IMG/VR virus record: IMGVR_UViG_3300012984_000022
Location: 1-44,126 of that record
Strand: one strand, 5' to 3'
Source: a virus
DNA: 44,126 bases
The notes under the pieces are model-generated. The model was given only the letters and a program-made list of their open reading frames with translations, had not been told where the DNA came from and searched no databases. Below are positions 22,732 through 32,186 of this stretch, in pieces. Each line of letters begins with the position of its first letter. Position 1 is the stretch's first letter. Both the position numbers and the translations under genes were made by a program.

Positions 22732-22997
22732 CCACCATCGAAATTCAGTTCGACGAATATGTTGATTGCCTGCTCACCATTGAACTGGCCGTAAAGCTCG
22801 CTCAAATCGACTGCAGGCCGGTTAACAAGACAATACGCGATAGTTGGTCAGTAATTCGTAAGCGCATGAAAAACGCGGCTAATATCGCGATTTTCGATGG
22901 CCTTTGCCGCCAGGCGTTTCCTGATGGTGCGCTCAAGATGATTCGCCGCCAGTTGAATCAGGTTGGCGGTGGCGAGGTTGGCTTCTATGGCTCGTAA
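22728..22997 (+). CDS. hypothetical protein (89 aa)
   Basis: Helical, with FDEYVDCLLTIELAVKLAQI and a basic middle (IRKRMKNAANI). ATGA overlap upstream. No family recognised. Confidence 0.65.
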   Translation: MTTIEIQFDEYVDCLLTIELAVKLAQIDCRPVNKTIRDSWSVIRKRMKNAANIAIFDGLCRQAFPDGALKMIRRQLNQVGGGEVGFYGS

Positions 22998-23223
22998 GCA
23001 AATCATGAGAGGATGCGCCACAAATGAAGAGCGTCAGGCATGCTCTGCGGCACTTAAAGCGCACGTTAAGCATTACGGTGACCACAGCCCGGAAAGCGTG
23101 CGAACGGTTTACAGCGTTGCTGTGGATGGTAAGAAAATCAGCGTTGAGGTGGTGAACCGCGCAAAGAGCTACGTGGCAACCTGCATGAATAAGCCGCGCA
23201 GGTTGCGAAGTGTGATGCACTGA
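22987..23223 (+). CDS. small basic protein (78 aa)
   Basis: I start it at ATG 22987 (MARKQIMRG), 11 nt inside the previous gene; an upstream in-frame ATG is deeper in that gene and lacks a site. Rich in Lys, Arg and His, with two Cys; may bind nucleic acid. Function unknown. Confidence 0.6.
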   Translation: MARKQIMRGCATNEERQACSAALKAHVKHYGDHSPESVRTVYSVAVDGKKISVEVVNRAKSYVATCMNKPRRLRSVMH

Positions 23224-23244
23224 GTGCAAGCAGAAGAGGGGTGT

Positions 23245-23478
23245 ATGATGGACATGTTCCGCGTTAATGAAATTGCCGCGTTGAAAATTAAAACGCTATC
23301 CGACGGTTTAACTAATATCGCGCCTGATGCCTATAGCACTGTGCGAAGCGAAGAGATAGTGTATATGGCGCGACGAATCAAGGAACTCGAAGCGGAGAGC
23401 GCCAGACTACGGCAGCAGCGAGACGCGGCAAACGCGCAACTTGATTTTATCCTGGAGAACATGAAGGAAACAAAATGA
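23245..23478 (+). CDS. coiled-coil protein (77 aa)
   Basis: C-terminal half is a coiled coil (RRIKELEAESARLRQQRDAA). AGAGGGG lies before two adjacent ATGs (23245 and 23248); the second has the better spacing, and I give the outer one. A GTG at 23224 is less likely. Small accessory protein like those in lambdoid Ea regions. Confidence 0.6.
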   Translation: MMDMFRVNEIAALKIKTLSDGLTNIAPDAYSTVRSEEIVYMARRIKELEAESARLRQQRDAANAQLDFILENMKETK

Positions 23479-23672
23479 GAGCTTATATTGAATGCCGTAA
23501 ATGTAAAGGGCAGTATATGTTGAATAACGTAGATGGACGTGTTATGTGCCCTAAATGTAAAAAGAAGGGAGGCCCTTACAAGATTGCTATGGGGTCGGAG
23601 TTTATGGCTGTCCCTGATTGGTTTATTGCAAAGGGAGGAGCTTCGATTATCTCAATATTACAGAATAAATAG
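23475..23672 (+). CDS. zinc-ribbon protein (65 aa)
   Basis: IECRKCKGQY near the N-terminus and VMCPKCKKKG about 15 residues later form a CxxC...CxxC zinc ribbon, resembling Com of Mu (a translational activator). C-terminus is mixed and mildly hydrophobic. Last gene of the rightward operon; terminator follows. Confidence 0.7.
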   Translation: MRAYIECRKCKGQYMLNNVDGRVMCPKCKKKGGPYKIAMGSEFMAVPDWFIAKGGASIISILQNK

Positions 23673-23695
23673 GCCCCGTGAGGGGCCTTATTTTT
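23671..23695. terminator. bidirectional terminator between converging operons
   Basis: GGCCCC-GTGA-GGGGCC with T tract TTATTTTT on the plus side. It ends the rightward early operon and lies beside the stop of the leftward tailspike gene (23697-23699). Confidence 0.85.
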
Positions 23696-23696
23696 A

Positions 23697-25922
23697 TCAG
23701 GTAACGGGGACTCCGTTTACACGGAATTCCTCTGTACCATTTGATGTCCCAGCACCACCGTTGCTAAATCTATTAGGAGTTCCGCCATCATAGAAGTTAG
23801 GCTCGACTTTTGCCACAGAAGTGCCTGTTGAGCGAGCCAAACGGAAGGCGTTAGCACAACCAAAGAATTGATTGTTTCCCCACGGCAGTACCGTGTCACT
23901 GTTAACATAGGTGTTATACCATACACCATAGCCAAACCCATAAATCTGATTGCCACGAACGTTAACTGCCGTCGCATTCTGGTTTACGTATATTGCAACA
24001 TTCGTATTGCTAACAGTTGAAGTGCCTCTAATCTCGCAATTCTTAATATTAGCGCTAAGCACACCATTTGACATAAGAATGCCGTAGCCATCGACAACGC
24101 GCTCAATACGGCAACCATCAATGGTGTGAGACCTGAACAGCGTAGCCCCGCTTTTGGCTTCCATGAATATTCCGGCACCGGTTGGCTCAATGCTCCTGTG
24201 ACCAATAATCATGACGTTTACGGATTCCGTAGCGATGTGAACACCGTACCCCGCAGAGTTACGGTCAACACAATTCGCCAGAGTAAGCTTGCCTGTGCCG
24301 ACTGAATCCTGGATTTTGTAAGCGCCGTTATTTGAGTTTAGATAGCCTTCGACATAACAGTTGCTAATCATGTCTCCGTCTACTACATCTCCAAACAAAA
24401 TACCAGCTCCGATGTTATCTGCGTTAACGCCAAAACCACAATCATAGACAGAAACGTTAGAAACTGTAGCTGGCTGATACCGAACGGCGCCATCTAGGCC
24501 GCCAGACCTGTACATCCCCGTCCAGCCTTTGTCACGGATAATTACGTCACTTACTTTGATGCCACCACCGTAGGTTTGATTGGAGTTATACCCAATGGTA
24601 ATACCATGTCTGGCTTTTATGTTAGCTTGCACTTTAGGTGTAAAGTTAGCAGAATCGTATGTAAAACAACGACCATTACTTATTAAGATGTTTCGCCCAA
24701 ACGAGAGTGAGTTAACCGAAATACTCTGGCTGCCGTCTGACAGGCAAAGAAAATTGGTGATACTGCATGATTTCGCCAAACCTGCGCTGGAAGTCCATTC
24801 CACCAGGTCGCCGCCAGACGAAAACAATGCAGTTCCATCCCAGTCATTACGCCACCCAACAAAACCATCAATGGTCATGTTGTTAACTTCAAACCACCAA
24901 ACCCCGGCATTTCTCCATCCTTCACAACGGATGTCGTTTAGGGTTACTTCCTGGCTACCAGCGATGTAGAAGCCATTTGCTTTATTACGATTCGTTACTG
25001 TAAGCCCATCCGCCGCAAAAGACTCAAGACCCTTAATTCTGATGCGACGCGATGTAGCCTGCGGCATCTCCACACCATTAACATCTGGCGCTGTGGTTAC
25101 TAACTGCATCCCGTATGCGTCAATATTAATTGGGTAAGACAAGGCAGTTGGTATTGTTGCCGTTGATTTGTAGAATTTACCAACGGAACCGATACAGTGC
25201 TGTTGTGACATCCAGCGGTTTAGCGCCACATCATTATCGAACGTGTTATCGTTCGGGACGCACCCGCACTCCTCCGGCAGAAGTCGCCCACGCTTAACGT
25301 TAACCCAGCGCCCCGCGCCAGAAATCGATGCCGGCTGTATTACGGAGAAACCATCATCCGCAGTAGTTGATAACGGGTACCACTGGAAAACGCCACCGCC
25401 GATGTCATATCCGGCAAGAAAACTTCTAACTACTACGCGTATGCCAGCACTGAAAGAGGAGGTGCCAGTATACGCTTTAAGTGCTGCCACCGATGGGAAC
25501 GCGCCGATTAGAGCCGCGCCATGCTCAGAGGCAAGGTCATCCCTAAGCTTAGGGTCTGTTTGAGGCTTCCAGTTGGCATCAAGTAAAGGGTTAGTCCCCG
25601 CAGGGATAACCTTCGGCAGCGACCCACCCCAGGAATACCACGTAGTACTGACAGGGTCATACACAACTTTGCCGCGGTCGTTTACACCTAATGTGCCACC
25701 CGTAGTGAAGTCAAACGATGCGGGGGAGAACCCCGCATCTCTCAAAACCGCTGGCATTGTTTTCTGCACCTGCCCTGTGGCCTGATTAGTCGCATAGTCG
25801 ATATCAGCGCCACCGGCAACGCCACCAGCTTTTCCGGTGATAACCTCGGCCTCGAAAATCTGATGTTTCTTGGCAGTCTGTAAGTCTTGCAGGCTTAAAA
25901 CGTCGCCGCATCCGCTAGACAT
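23697..25922 (-). CDS. tailspike protein with right-handed beta-helix
   Basis: 741 aa. The N-terminal 120 residues (SGCGDVLSLQDLQTAKKHQI, then GGVAGGADIDYATNQATGQ) are a tail-binding module I recall from many siphovirus spikes of enteric phages. A linker with GAFPSVAALKAYTG leads into a beta-helix of about 480 residues with short repeated turns (INIDAYGMQLV, VMIIGHRSIEP, IKNCEIRG). Spikes of this form bind and often cleave O-antigen or capsule. The catalytic residues cannot be named from sequence alone. ATG with AGAGGAC upstream; last gene of the late tail operon, as expected for the most exchangeable one. Confidence 0.85.
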   Translation of the reverse strand: MSSGCGDVLSLQDLQTAKKHQIFEAEVITGKAGGVAGGADIDYATNQATGQVQKTMPAVLRDAGFSPASFDFTTGGTLGVNDRGKVVYDPVSTTWYSWGGSLPKVIPAGTNPLLDANWKPQTDPKLRDDLASEHGAALIGAFPSVAALKAYTGTSSFSAGIRVVVRSFLAGYDIGGGVFQWYPLSTTADDGFSVIQPASISGAGRWVNVKRGRLLPEECGCVPNDNTFDNDVALNRWMSQQHCIGSVGKFYKSTATIPTALSYPINIDAYGMQLVTTAPDVNGVEMPQATSRRIRIKGLESFAADGLTVTNRNKANGFYIAGSQEVTLNDIRCEGWRNAGVWWFEVNNMTIDGFVGWRNDWDGTALFSSGGDLVEWTSSAGLAKSCSITNFLCLSDGSQSISVNSLSFGRNILISNGRCFTYDSANFTPKVQANIKARHGITIGYNSNQTYGGGIKVSDVIIRDKGWTGMYRSGGLDGAVRYQPATVSNVSVYDCGFGVNADNIGAGILFGDVVDGDMISNCYVEGYLNSNNGAYKIQDSVGTGKLTLANCVDRNSAGYGVHIATESVNVMIIGHRSIEPTGAGIFMEAKSGATLFRSHTIDGCRIERVVDGYGILMSNGVLSANIKNCEIRGTSTVSNTNVAIYVNQNATAVNVRGNQIYGFGYGVWYNTYVNSDTVLPWGNNQFFGCANAFRLARSTGTSVAKVEPNFYDGGTPNRFSNGGAGTSNGTEEFRVNGVPVT

Positions 25923-25934
25923 ATTGTGTCCTCT

Positions 25935-28505
25935 TTATGAAAAACCGTTATTGAATCCGTCGCTGAATGCGCGACCAAATGGCGGGACGCCATCGTATTT
26001 GTAGTAGTCTACATCGTAGTTAAAACCGGTAATTCTGACAGTCCTGTCATCACTCGGCTCTACTGTACTGACCATAATCATTTGCGCCGCGTGGCGGCTA
26101 TCGCTGCCGAAGGAGAATTCTGTCTTCAGCTCACTGTTACCAGTATAAATGGCTTCTTGCGGCGCTGAAAGCATAATGACAGTGCGATCGTTATGCCCTT
26201 TTGTGACCTGTACGCTCTGGATGCCGCCATCGCGTTTCTTCAGGATTAATGAGTGGTCTTCGCCAGGTGTAAATTCGACATTCTGAGACAGGACCAGCGT
26301 CAACCCGTCAACGGCAACAACGTAGCCGTCGAATGGAGACACTCGCGATCCTTTCACAACGCTAATCGGCCTTGCTGGAATAGCCAGGACGCCTTCCTCC
26401 AGCGCGGTGAACTCAACCGATACACGGTTAAGGCTGTTGCGCTGATACCGTCGCCATGCGTGCCAGTAGGCTTGCTTGTAGTTGCGAATGCCTTTCGAGT
26501 CGAAGGTGTCCGTCTTGACTCCGCCCGTCTCCGGTATCTGGATTGTCTCCTTGATGTTAGTGTCAGGGTCGATGTAGCTAAACTTCAGGGAGTCGTAGGC
26601 GCTCTTGTCGTTAAACTGACGCGTCCATTTTTCACCAGACGGCGCTTTACTGCGATGGGTGAACACCATTTCGGGCCCGAGTCGCGGGCGCTCCAGATTA
26701 AGCAATATCTGCTTGCCCCGTCTCGTTGCCGAACAGAAGATAGCCTCGGCAATCGTCGTGATGATTTCCTGCGCCGTCGTTGTGTAGTTGTCGAATGTGT
26801 AGCAGAACTGCCCGGCCAGCGGTGACTGGAAATATTCCTCCACCTCCGCCTGTGTCGCAAGCAGGGCATCCATGGTGGCTGTGGATAACTCCATATTGCC
26901 AACAACCGGGTCGCGCATAAGGCGGATAAGAGACTGCACGGCCTGCGTGTTATTTGTGCGCACCGTATCGAAAACGCCATTGCCGAGGTATTTAAACACC
27001 TTCTCAGTAACCAGCATTTTGAGCTGCGGCTGCTTAACGGCAGTTGCCCGGGCGGTTTGCTTGCGAGCTGTGTGTACGGTAGTGCGGTTGCCGTAATTAG
27101 GGGTCGTGTCTCGGATTTGCCCGTACAGGTTGGAATATTTAATCTCATCGACCACCTGACCCTCAAAGTCGAGGTCGAGGTTTGTTACGCGGCGCGCACG
27201 AACGCGAACGGCAGACGGCGACGGCAGAGCCCCTATAATAGTCGTTCCGGTCGCGTCAGTTGAGCGCCCGGTAATGGTCCCCTGCTTCGTGTAAATCGGA
27301 CCGTAAGGAACGCCATCATCGCCAATTAGCTGGAACTGAATCTCAGCCGTTACGGATGCGCGTTTCTTGCTGCTGTTGCCGTTGTCCTTATACATGCCGT
27401 TGTCAGCGCTGATGTTAACCAGCACGCGCTCTGGCTTTATTCGGTCAATGGTAACCCAGTCAGTGAGGCTTTTCGTGACGGTGTCCTGCGGCCCGACGGT
27501 GGCGTTGTCGTTTGGGGTTATCGTCCAGGTAGTCCCGCCTAGCTTCTGCCACTCCGCCAGGTTCGACGCGACGTTAAGACGAATCTCAACATCACTTACC
27601 GCGGTGACAACGTAATAGCCATCGAACACGGCATCGTTTCCATCAACACCTGGAGTAACATCGACAGAAATGTTTGTCAGCTTTGCGGTGTCGCCGACGG
27701 AGAGGAATTCGCTAAACTCGGCATCGCCGGTTGGGTCTGTGATGACGCCGGTGGTTCCGGTAAGGAAGGCCGTAGCGACGTCTCCGACGTTGGCCTGCAG
27801 GTCGTTTGGAGCCTTCAGAGTCTGGCCGTCAATCTCGTTAGCGGCGGATGTGATATACAGGTTTTCCGTAATCGCGCTACCTACCAGCGTTTGTGGTGAA
27901 CCGCTGTTCGGAGAGGTGAACGGTGCATACACGGCGGCAGACGAGCCGGTGATGTCTGCCAGGAGCGTGTCACCATCTGTGATGCCTGAAATCGGCGTGT
28001 CAAGGTAGTCGCGTCCGACGTCGTAATACCCGTACTCAATAACCGTACCTGCGCTGTTATACGTGCGGTATGTGGTCATCAGGTCGGACGGAATGCTCTG
28101 TACCAGGCCGCAGATATCGTAGGTGCGCTCATATGGACGCGGCTTGTTGTTGCGGTCCGTAAGGCTGTTGTTAGGGCTGGCAGCCTGGGAGTTATCAAGC
28201 CCAGGAGTCGACACTTTCTGCGACGGCATCAGCAGTTTAAGAATCGGGTTTAGGATTGCCGTGAACACTTTCAGCACGCCGCCGATCGCCCCGCCGCCTG
28301 GTGATTCGACGATGTGGTAATTGCCCGGCTCTTTCAGCGCTTCGAAATCGTCAGTTACGCGGTTGTCATCTCCGATGGCGTCGCGGTAAATCTCGAACGG
28401 AACGCCATCCGGGATATGCTTGACGACGAAGTCCATTGGCGGCATGTAGTGGGTCGCGCTGCGATAGTTGCCATTTCCGTCTCTGGTATGGTGGGTTACG
28501 CTCAA
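25935..28505 (-). CDS. tail tip / host-specificity protein J-like
   Basis: 856 aa, placed after tape measure, minor tail and NlpC-like proteins as in lambda. The middle (about 120-500) carries the TipJ-type hub domains, with ERTYDICGLVQSIPSDLMTT and later fibronectin-like segments; the last part has the usual C-terminal hub domain (YKYDGVPPFGRAFSDGF). Shorter than lambda J, consistent with receptor binding being given to the tailspike. TTG start chosen at 28505: GGAG lies 6 nt before it and no ATG is available for 20 residues. Confidence 0.8.
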   Translation of the reverse strand: MSVTHHTRDGNGNYRSATHYMPPMDFVVKHIPDGVPFEIYRDAIGDDNRVTDDFEALKEPGNYHIVESPGGGAIGGVLKVFTAILNPILKLLMPSQKVSTPGLDNSQAASPNNSLTDRNNKPRPYERTYDICGLVQSIPSDLMTTYRTYNSAGTVIEYGYYDVGRDYLDTPISGITDGDTLLADITGSSAAVYAPFTSPNSGSPQTLVGSAITENLYITSAANEIDGQTLKAPNDLQANVGDVATAFLTGTTGVITDPTGDAEFSEFLSVGDTAKLTNISVDVTPGVDGNDAVFDGYYVVTAVSDVEIRLNVASNLAEWQKLGGTTWTITPNDNATVGPQDTVTKSLTDWVTIDRIKPERVLVNISADNGMYKDNGNSSKKRASVTAEIQFQLIGDDGVPYGPIYTKQGTITGRSTDATGTTIIGALPSPSAVRVRARRVTNLDLDFEGQVVDEIKYSNLYGQIRDTTPNYGNRTTVHTARKQTARATAVKQPQLKMLVTEKVFKYLGNGVFDTVRTNNTQAVQSLIRLMRDPVVGNMELSTATMDALLATQAEVEEYFQSPLAGQFCYTFDNYTTTAQEIITTIAEAIFCSATRRGKQILLNLERPRLGPEMVFTHRSKAPSGEKWTRQFNDKSAYDSLKFSYIDPDTNIKETIQIPETGGVKTDTFDSKGIRNYKQAYWHAWRRYQRNSLNRVSVEFTALEEGVLAIPARPISVVKGSRVSPFDGYVVAVDGLTLVLSQNVEFTPGEDHSLILKKRDGGIQSVQVTKGHNDRTVIMLSAPQEAIYTGNSELKTEFSFGSDSRHAAQMIMVSTVEPSDDRTVRITGFNYDVDYYKYDGVPPFGRAFSDGFNNGFS

Positions 28506-28507
28506 GG

Positions 28508-28873
28508 CTATCTCCAGAATTCTATGTCGCTAAACCTGCTTTTCAGGTCGGATAATGGCTCCAATCTTACTTGACGGGCCGCCAGCTCGCAATGGCTCAC
28601 AAATCCATCAAAGTATACACCAGCGTGCCATACCAGGCGACCAGCAACCTTCTGCGCCATCAACACCGCATCGAAGTTCTGTGGTGCAAATACCTGCTCC
28701 AGCCCCTTAGGTGCCGAGTGGCCGTCGTCAAAGGCTTCCTGAATCTGCGCCGGAGAGATAACGTCGAACTCTGGAGTTTCAAGCCCTGCATCACGGCGCA
28801 CGTTGCGTACATGGTGCCAACAGTTCCTGGTGCGAAAGTTATACGGAAGTCCGGTGTAATCGTTAATGTTCAC
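28508..28873 (-). CDS. NlpC/P60-like tail-tip peptidase
   Basis: 121 aa. RNCWHHVRNV (Cys 18) and LVWHAGVYFDGFVSHC (His 79-ish) supply the Cys and His of the NlpC/P60 pair. Lambda gpK has a similar domain and place. It may cut peptidoglycan during DNA entry or assist tip assembly. Starts at a GTG overlapping the previous TGA (GTGA), with AGGGG 9 nt upstream. Confidence 0.75.
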   Translation of the reverse strand: MNINDYTGLPYNFRTRNCWHHVRNVRRDAGLETPEFDVISPAQIQEAFDDGHSAPKGLEQVFAPQNFDAVLMAQKVAGRLVWHAGVYFDGFVSHCELAARQVRLEPLSDLKSRFSDIEFWR

Positions 28874-29373
28874 GCCAGAATACCCCTGATTAACGGAATG
28901 TCCGTGGGCGTCGCCAGAAGCCCTGTGGGGCGCTCATTAAGGCGTGGCACACCAACATCCGCAGTGAATATACCCTTGCTCTGTGACAGAGCCTGGAGGT
29001 CATACGACACAGGCCCGTCACATGGCGCGGAAAGGTCCGTGCTGATAAAGCGGCGGAACGTGAATACCGGCCATTCCTGGTTATCGAGTGGGATGCGGCT
29101 CATTTCATCATCCAGCAGGTTACCAACATCCGGCAGCGTGAAAGACGCCTGCTGGTCGAGGTCGCTGTTATTCGCAGCGTTAGCCGCGTTCATCGGAGAC
29201 GGGTCGAAGGTCACCGTCTCGCCGGTCTCCAGTGTTGCCGTGAGCTCTGAGGTGCCACGCACAATAAAATAGCGCTTCGACAACATGGAGTGGGTGATTT
29301 CGACAGTAACGAAATCGACCTCGCCCTCCGGATTGGACGCCAGCTTTCGGCGGTAATCGTCTTCAATACTCAT
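28870..29373 (-). CDS. minor tail protein (DUF1833-like)
   Basis: 167 aa from ATG 29373, which has GGAG upstream; the longer reading starts inside the small gene before it. The body (YFIVRGTSELTATLETGETV) and position between a gpM-like and an NlpC-like gene match DUF1833/gpL-like minor tail proteins (recalled). It probably forms part of the distal tail or hub. Confidence 0.72.
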   Translation of the reverse strand: MSIEDDYRRKLASNPEGEVDFVTVEITHSMLSKRYFIVRGTSELTATLETGETVTFDPSPMNAANAANNSDLDQQASFTLPDVGNLLDDEMSRIPLDNQEWPVFTFRRFISTDLSAPCDGPVSYDLQALSQSKGIFTADVGVPRLNERPTGLLATPTDIPLIRGILA

Positions 29374-29461
29374 TTTGGAATCTCCGCTTAACGAGACGAT
29401 AGGCAGTCTCAATATCAAGTCTCGTCCTTGCATGTGCGTACCATATTTTAAGAAATGTCAT
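29363..29461 (-). CDS. 32-aa tail-region microprotein
   Basis: ATG overlaps the preceding TGA (ATGA at 29458-29461) and its own TGA overlaps the next gene by 11 nt. Sequence begins MTFLKIWYAHARTRL and is basic. It fills the only gap in the tail-tip string exactly, which argues for a real gene. Small uncharacterised genes occur at this place in related tail clusters. Confidence 0.6.
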   Translation of the reverse strand: MTFLKIWYAHARTRLDIETAYRLVKRRFQNEY

Positions 29462-29952
29462 TGCATCGGGTCCCAGATTCGAGGGAATGTCGTCTGCGAC
29501 ACGCCATAGGCTTTCAGGAATTCGCCAAGGCAATCGCCATAGCAGCCGTACAGGTCTGGCAGGTTAGCCGTAAGACAGGTGTCTTCCTGAATCGCGGTGC
29601 GCTCTGCCGTCGCAGTGAAATTGATATTCCAGTTAATGCCGTCTGTCGTGTTTATCCCGACGTTGCTGGTGATGATTACCTGGTGAACCTGAAGCCCCAG
29701 GCCACTGTCCAGCGTCATGTTGAAGCTGTCCGCACCGCCGTGGATGTTGTTCAGGAACGACTGGAACACCTGATTGCCGAGTGCGGACGTTACCAGATTA
29801 ACCTCAATCGGCACCGGCTCAAAGTAAGTATCGCGGCCCTGGCGGGGTAAGCCGCCCTGGACCGTGTTACGGTAGATGTTGCTGCCGCGTGAATAAGAAT
29901 AGCCCTTGTTGACCACTGGCTTCAGCGAGGCAGGAAAATTAATATCGGACAT
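29458..29952 (-). CDS. minor tail protein, distal tail type
   Basis: 164 aa. Follows the tape measure directly (TAATG overlap). Sequence is beta-rich (FEPVPIEVNLVTSALGNQVF, INWNINFTATAERTAI) with Cys at the C-terminus (GCYGDCLG). Position corresponds to lambda gpM or a distal tail protein. Assigned by gene order. Confidence 0.7.
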   Translation of the reverse strand: MSDINFPASLKPVVNKGYSYSRGSNIYRNTVQGGLPRQGRDTYFEPVPIEVNLVTSALGNQVFQSFLNNIHGGADSFNMTLDSGLGLQVHQVIITSNVGINTTDGINWNINFTATAERTAIQEDTCLTANLPDLYGCYGDCLGEFLKAYGVSQTTFPRIWDPMQ

Positions 29953-32186
29953 TATGCCATCCCCGGTTGACCGCGTGATATTTTGCGGGCTTTTGATATT
30001 CTACTGTTGCTGTCCTGGAAGTCATTAGACACAACCTCCCTCACAAGTAGTGTTATTCTGCCTTCATCATCCTGCTCCTGCTGCACGCTGTCAATGCGCC
30101 CGGAGGTCTGGTTGATGATGCTGATTTGTGGAACTCCAGTGTTCTTGTTCCCGCTTTCACCCATAATCTGCCGCATTTGCTCGGCAGTCCGGACGCGCGA
30201 GGCGCCAGCAGGCATGATAACTTCCGCCTTGCCTCGCTCAGCAATAGTGGATATCTGCCCAGCGGCCAGGTTGCCACCCTGCTCACGCGCAGAGCGGATA
30301 CGACCAACGTTGGCAAGGCCTGCGGCAGTAATTGCTGCTGCGGCCGCGATGCCGAGTGATGGGCCAACAATAGGAATGGTCGACAGCGACGCATACGCTG
30401 CAGTGGCACCCTTGTACGTTTCTATGATGGTCTGCGTTATCGCGGCAGCCTTATACAGCGCCGAGCCTTCACCAAGCGCAGTTTTCAAGGCTGAAGTGGT
30501 GTCGCCCAGCGTTTGCACATAACTATCTAATTTCTTCTGGTCGGATTCTTCCTGGATATCCTGCTTCGCTTTCTGATAATCCTCTTCCGCCACCAGGCCT
30601 TTGTCATAGAAGTCCTGAAGTTTTTGCAGCTTGATTTCATTCTGGCGGTCAATCTCTGCGATTTCACCTTCGTTTTGAGCACGCAGCTGTTCGATGAAGC
30701 TGTCCGCGCTGTTCTGCTGCTTATCTCGGTCTTCGGTCTGCTTCTGCAGCAGTTCGTTGCGCTTCGTGTCGGCATCCAGCGCAATTTGTGTTTTGGCTTC
30801 CTCGAATTGCTGCTGGGTGATCGTCTCGTTATCACGGAAGCCCTGTAGTTTTTCCAGCTTCTGTTGCTCCTGCGCGTCGATGGCGGCAAGCTCGTCCTCG
30901 TTCTGACGCTTCAGCGTGTCCAGGAAGTTGTTGGCTGCTGTCTGCTGCCGTTGGGCTGCTGTTTCGGCCTGTTTGGCCTGCTGAGACGCTCGGTTGTCTG
31001 CAGCCTTTCGCTCTGCTTCGGCACGCTTCGCCTCGGTGTCGTTAACGCGCTGGATGTCCTGGCGAGCCTCTTCGTCACGGGCGGCGTTGTAGTCTTTAAT
31101 CTGCTGCTCGGTTACACCTTCACGCTTGGCGAATGCAGCCTTATCTGCTTCTGCCTGAGCTGCGTACCTGTCCTTGTCGGCCATGTTCCCAATCTGGACA
31201 TTCTTGATAATCTGGTCGTTCTGTTCTCTCAGTCGCTGGGTGGTTGAGTTAACAGAGTTTCCGAGCTTGTCCTGAGAACCGCTCAGCGTGTCTGCCTTGG
31301 CTGCTGCCTCCTGCATGTTCCCGATGTTCTTGAATAGCTCGCCGTTAAACTTAACCAATTCGCCGTTGGTCCCCTGGTATTTATCATTCAGGCGCGCGGT
31401 CTCATCGGAAAGCGCCTTGATGTTTTCCGGCGATGCATTCTTCTGCACCGCGGCGAGCAGGGGCACCAGCGTTTCCGCTTCCTGGTTGGTGATGCCGAAC
31501 TTGCTTGACAGGTCTTCGATATACCCGGTTAGGGAGGATGTGTTTTGCCCAAGCTCAAGAGAGCGCTGAGCACCGATAGCTGAGCCGTTTGTCCAAGTGT
31601 CGAGGCTATCAACCAGGTCGGTGATTGCTTCCTTCGCACCTTCAGTCTGGGTTACGGTTGCCGATTGCGCCTCGTAGAATTTAGCCTGAGCCTGAGAAGC
31701 GGTGTCGATATTGTTCGCCAGCGTTACGAAGCTGTCCGATAGCTCGTAGGTGCCATCCTTGTTCTTCTGGAGAACGTCATCCAGCGTCTTCGTCGACGCC
31801 TGGAGTTCTTCTGCGCTCACCTTGGCGCCACCTAATGATTTAACCAGCGTGCCCGCAACTGCAGCGGACAACGCGATGATCGCACCGATTACCGCGCCGC
31901 CCGGGCCGAATGCTCCCGCGAGCTGGGAGCCCTGCTGCCCGATCGCCACAAATGCAGAAGTTCCGCCCTGAATCTGGACGACCATATCCTGCACCTGGTA
32001 ACCAATCTGTTGCGCACCGGTGCCGAAGCCTCGTAACTTAGGAGTGGCCCTGTCGACAGACGACGCCATCTTTGTTGCTGATGTGTCTGCTCTGCCAGCT
32101 GATGTGGCGAAGTCGTCAAGCTGCTTAGCCGACTGTTCCGCCCCCTCTGTTTTTACTCTTGCAATAAGCGAAGCTGTATCAGCCAT
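29952..32186 (-). CDS. tape measure protein
   Basis: 744 aa. Hydrophobic Ala/Gly stretches near residues 85-135 (AFGPGGAVIGAIIALSAAVA) and 585-640, and a long coiled coil between about 320 and 560 rich in Lys, Gln and Glu. Contains the usual GRADTSATKMASS N-terminal segment. It sets tail length (a short siphovirus tail) and is probably ejected through the membrane. The correct start is ATG 32186 (MADTASLIARV), which has GAAGG upstream; it overlaps the end of the GT product. Confidence 0.88.
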   Translation of the reverse strand: MADTASLIARVKTEGAEQSAKQLDDFATSAGRADTSATKMASSVDRATPKLRGFGTGAQQIGYQVQDMVVQIQGGTSAFVAIGQQGSQLAGAFGPGGAVIGAIIALSAAVAGTLVKSLGGAKVSAEELQASTKTLDDVLQKNKDGTYELSDSFVTLANNIDTASQAQAKFYEAQSATVTQTEGAKEAITDLVDSLDTWTNGSAIGAQRSLELGQNTSSLTGYIEDLSSKFGITNQEAETLVPLLAAVQKNASPENIKALSDETARLNDKYQGTNGELVKFNGELFKNIGNMQEAAAKADTLSGSQDKLGNSVNSTTQRLREQNDQIIKNVQIGNMADKDRYAAQAEADKAAFAKREGVTEQQIKDYNAARDEEARQDIQRVNDTEAKRAEAERKAADNRASQQAKQAETAAQRQQTAANNFLDTLKRQNEDELAAIDAQEQQKLEKLQGFRDNETITQQQFEEAKTQIALDADTKRNELLQKQTEDRDKQQNSADSFIEQLRAQNEGEIAEIDRQNEIKLQKLQDFYDKGLVAEEDYQKAKQDIQEESDQKKLDSYVQTLGDTTSALKTALGEGSALYKAAAITQTIIETYKGATAAYASLSTIPIVGPSLGIAAAAAITAAGLANVGRIRSAREQGGNLAAGQISTIAERGKAEVIMPAGASRVRTAEQMRQIMGESGNKNTGVPQISIINQTSGRIDSVQQEQDDEGRITLLVREVVSNDFQDSNSRISKARKISRGQPGMA

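Noticed and set aside
26253-26825. 190-codon rightward open frame
   Set aside because: Antisense shadow of the tail-tip gene with no start signal.
28571-29272. 233-codon rightward open frame
   Set aside because: Lies wholly opposite the NlpC-like and minor tail genes, which have recognisable motifs; no ribosome site.
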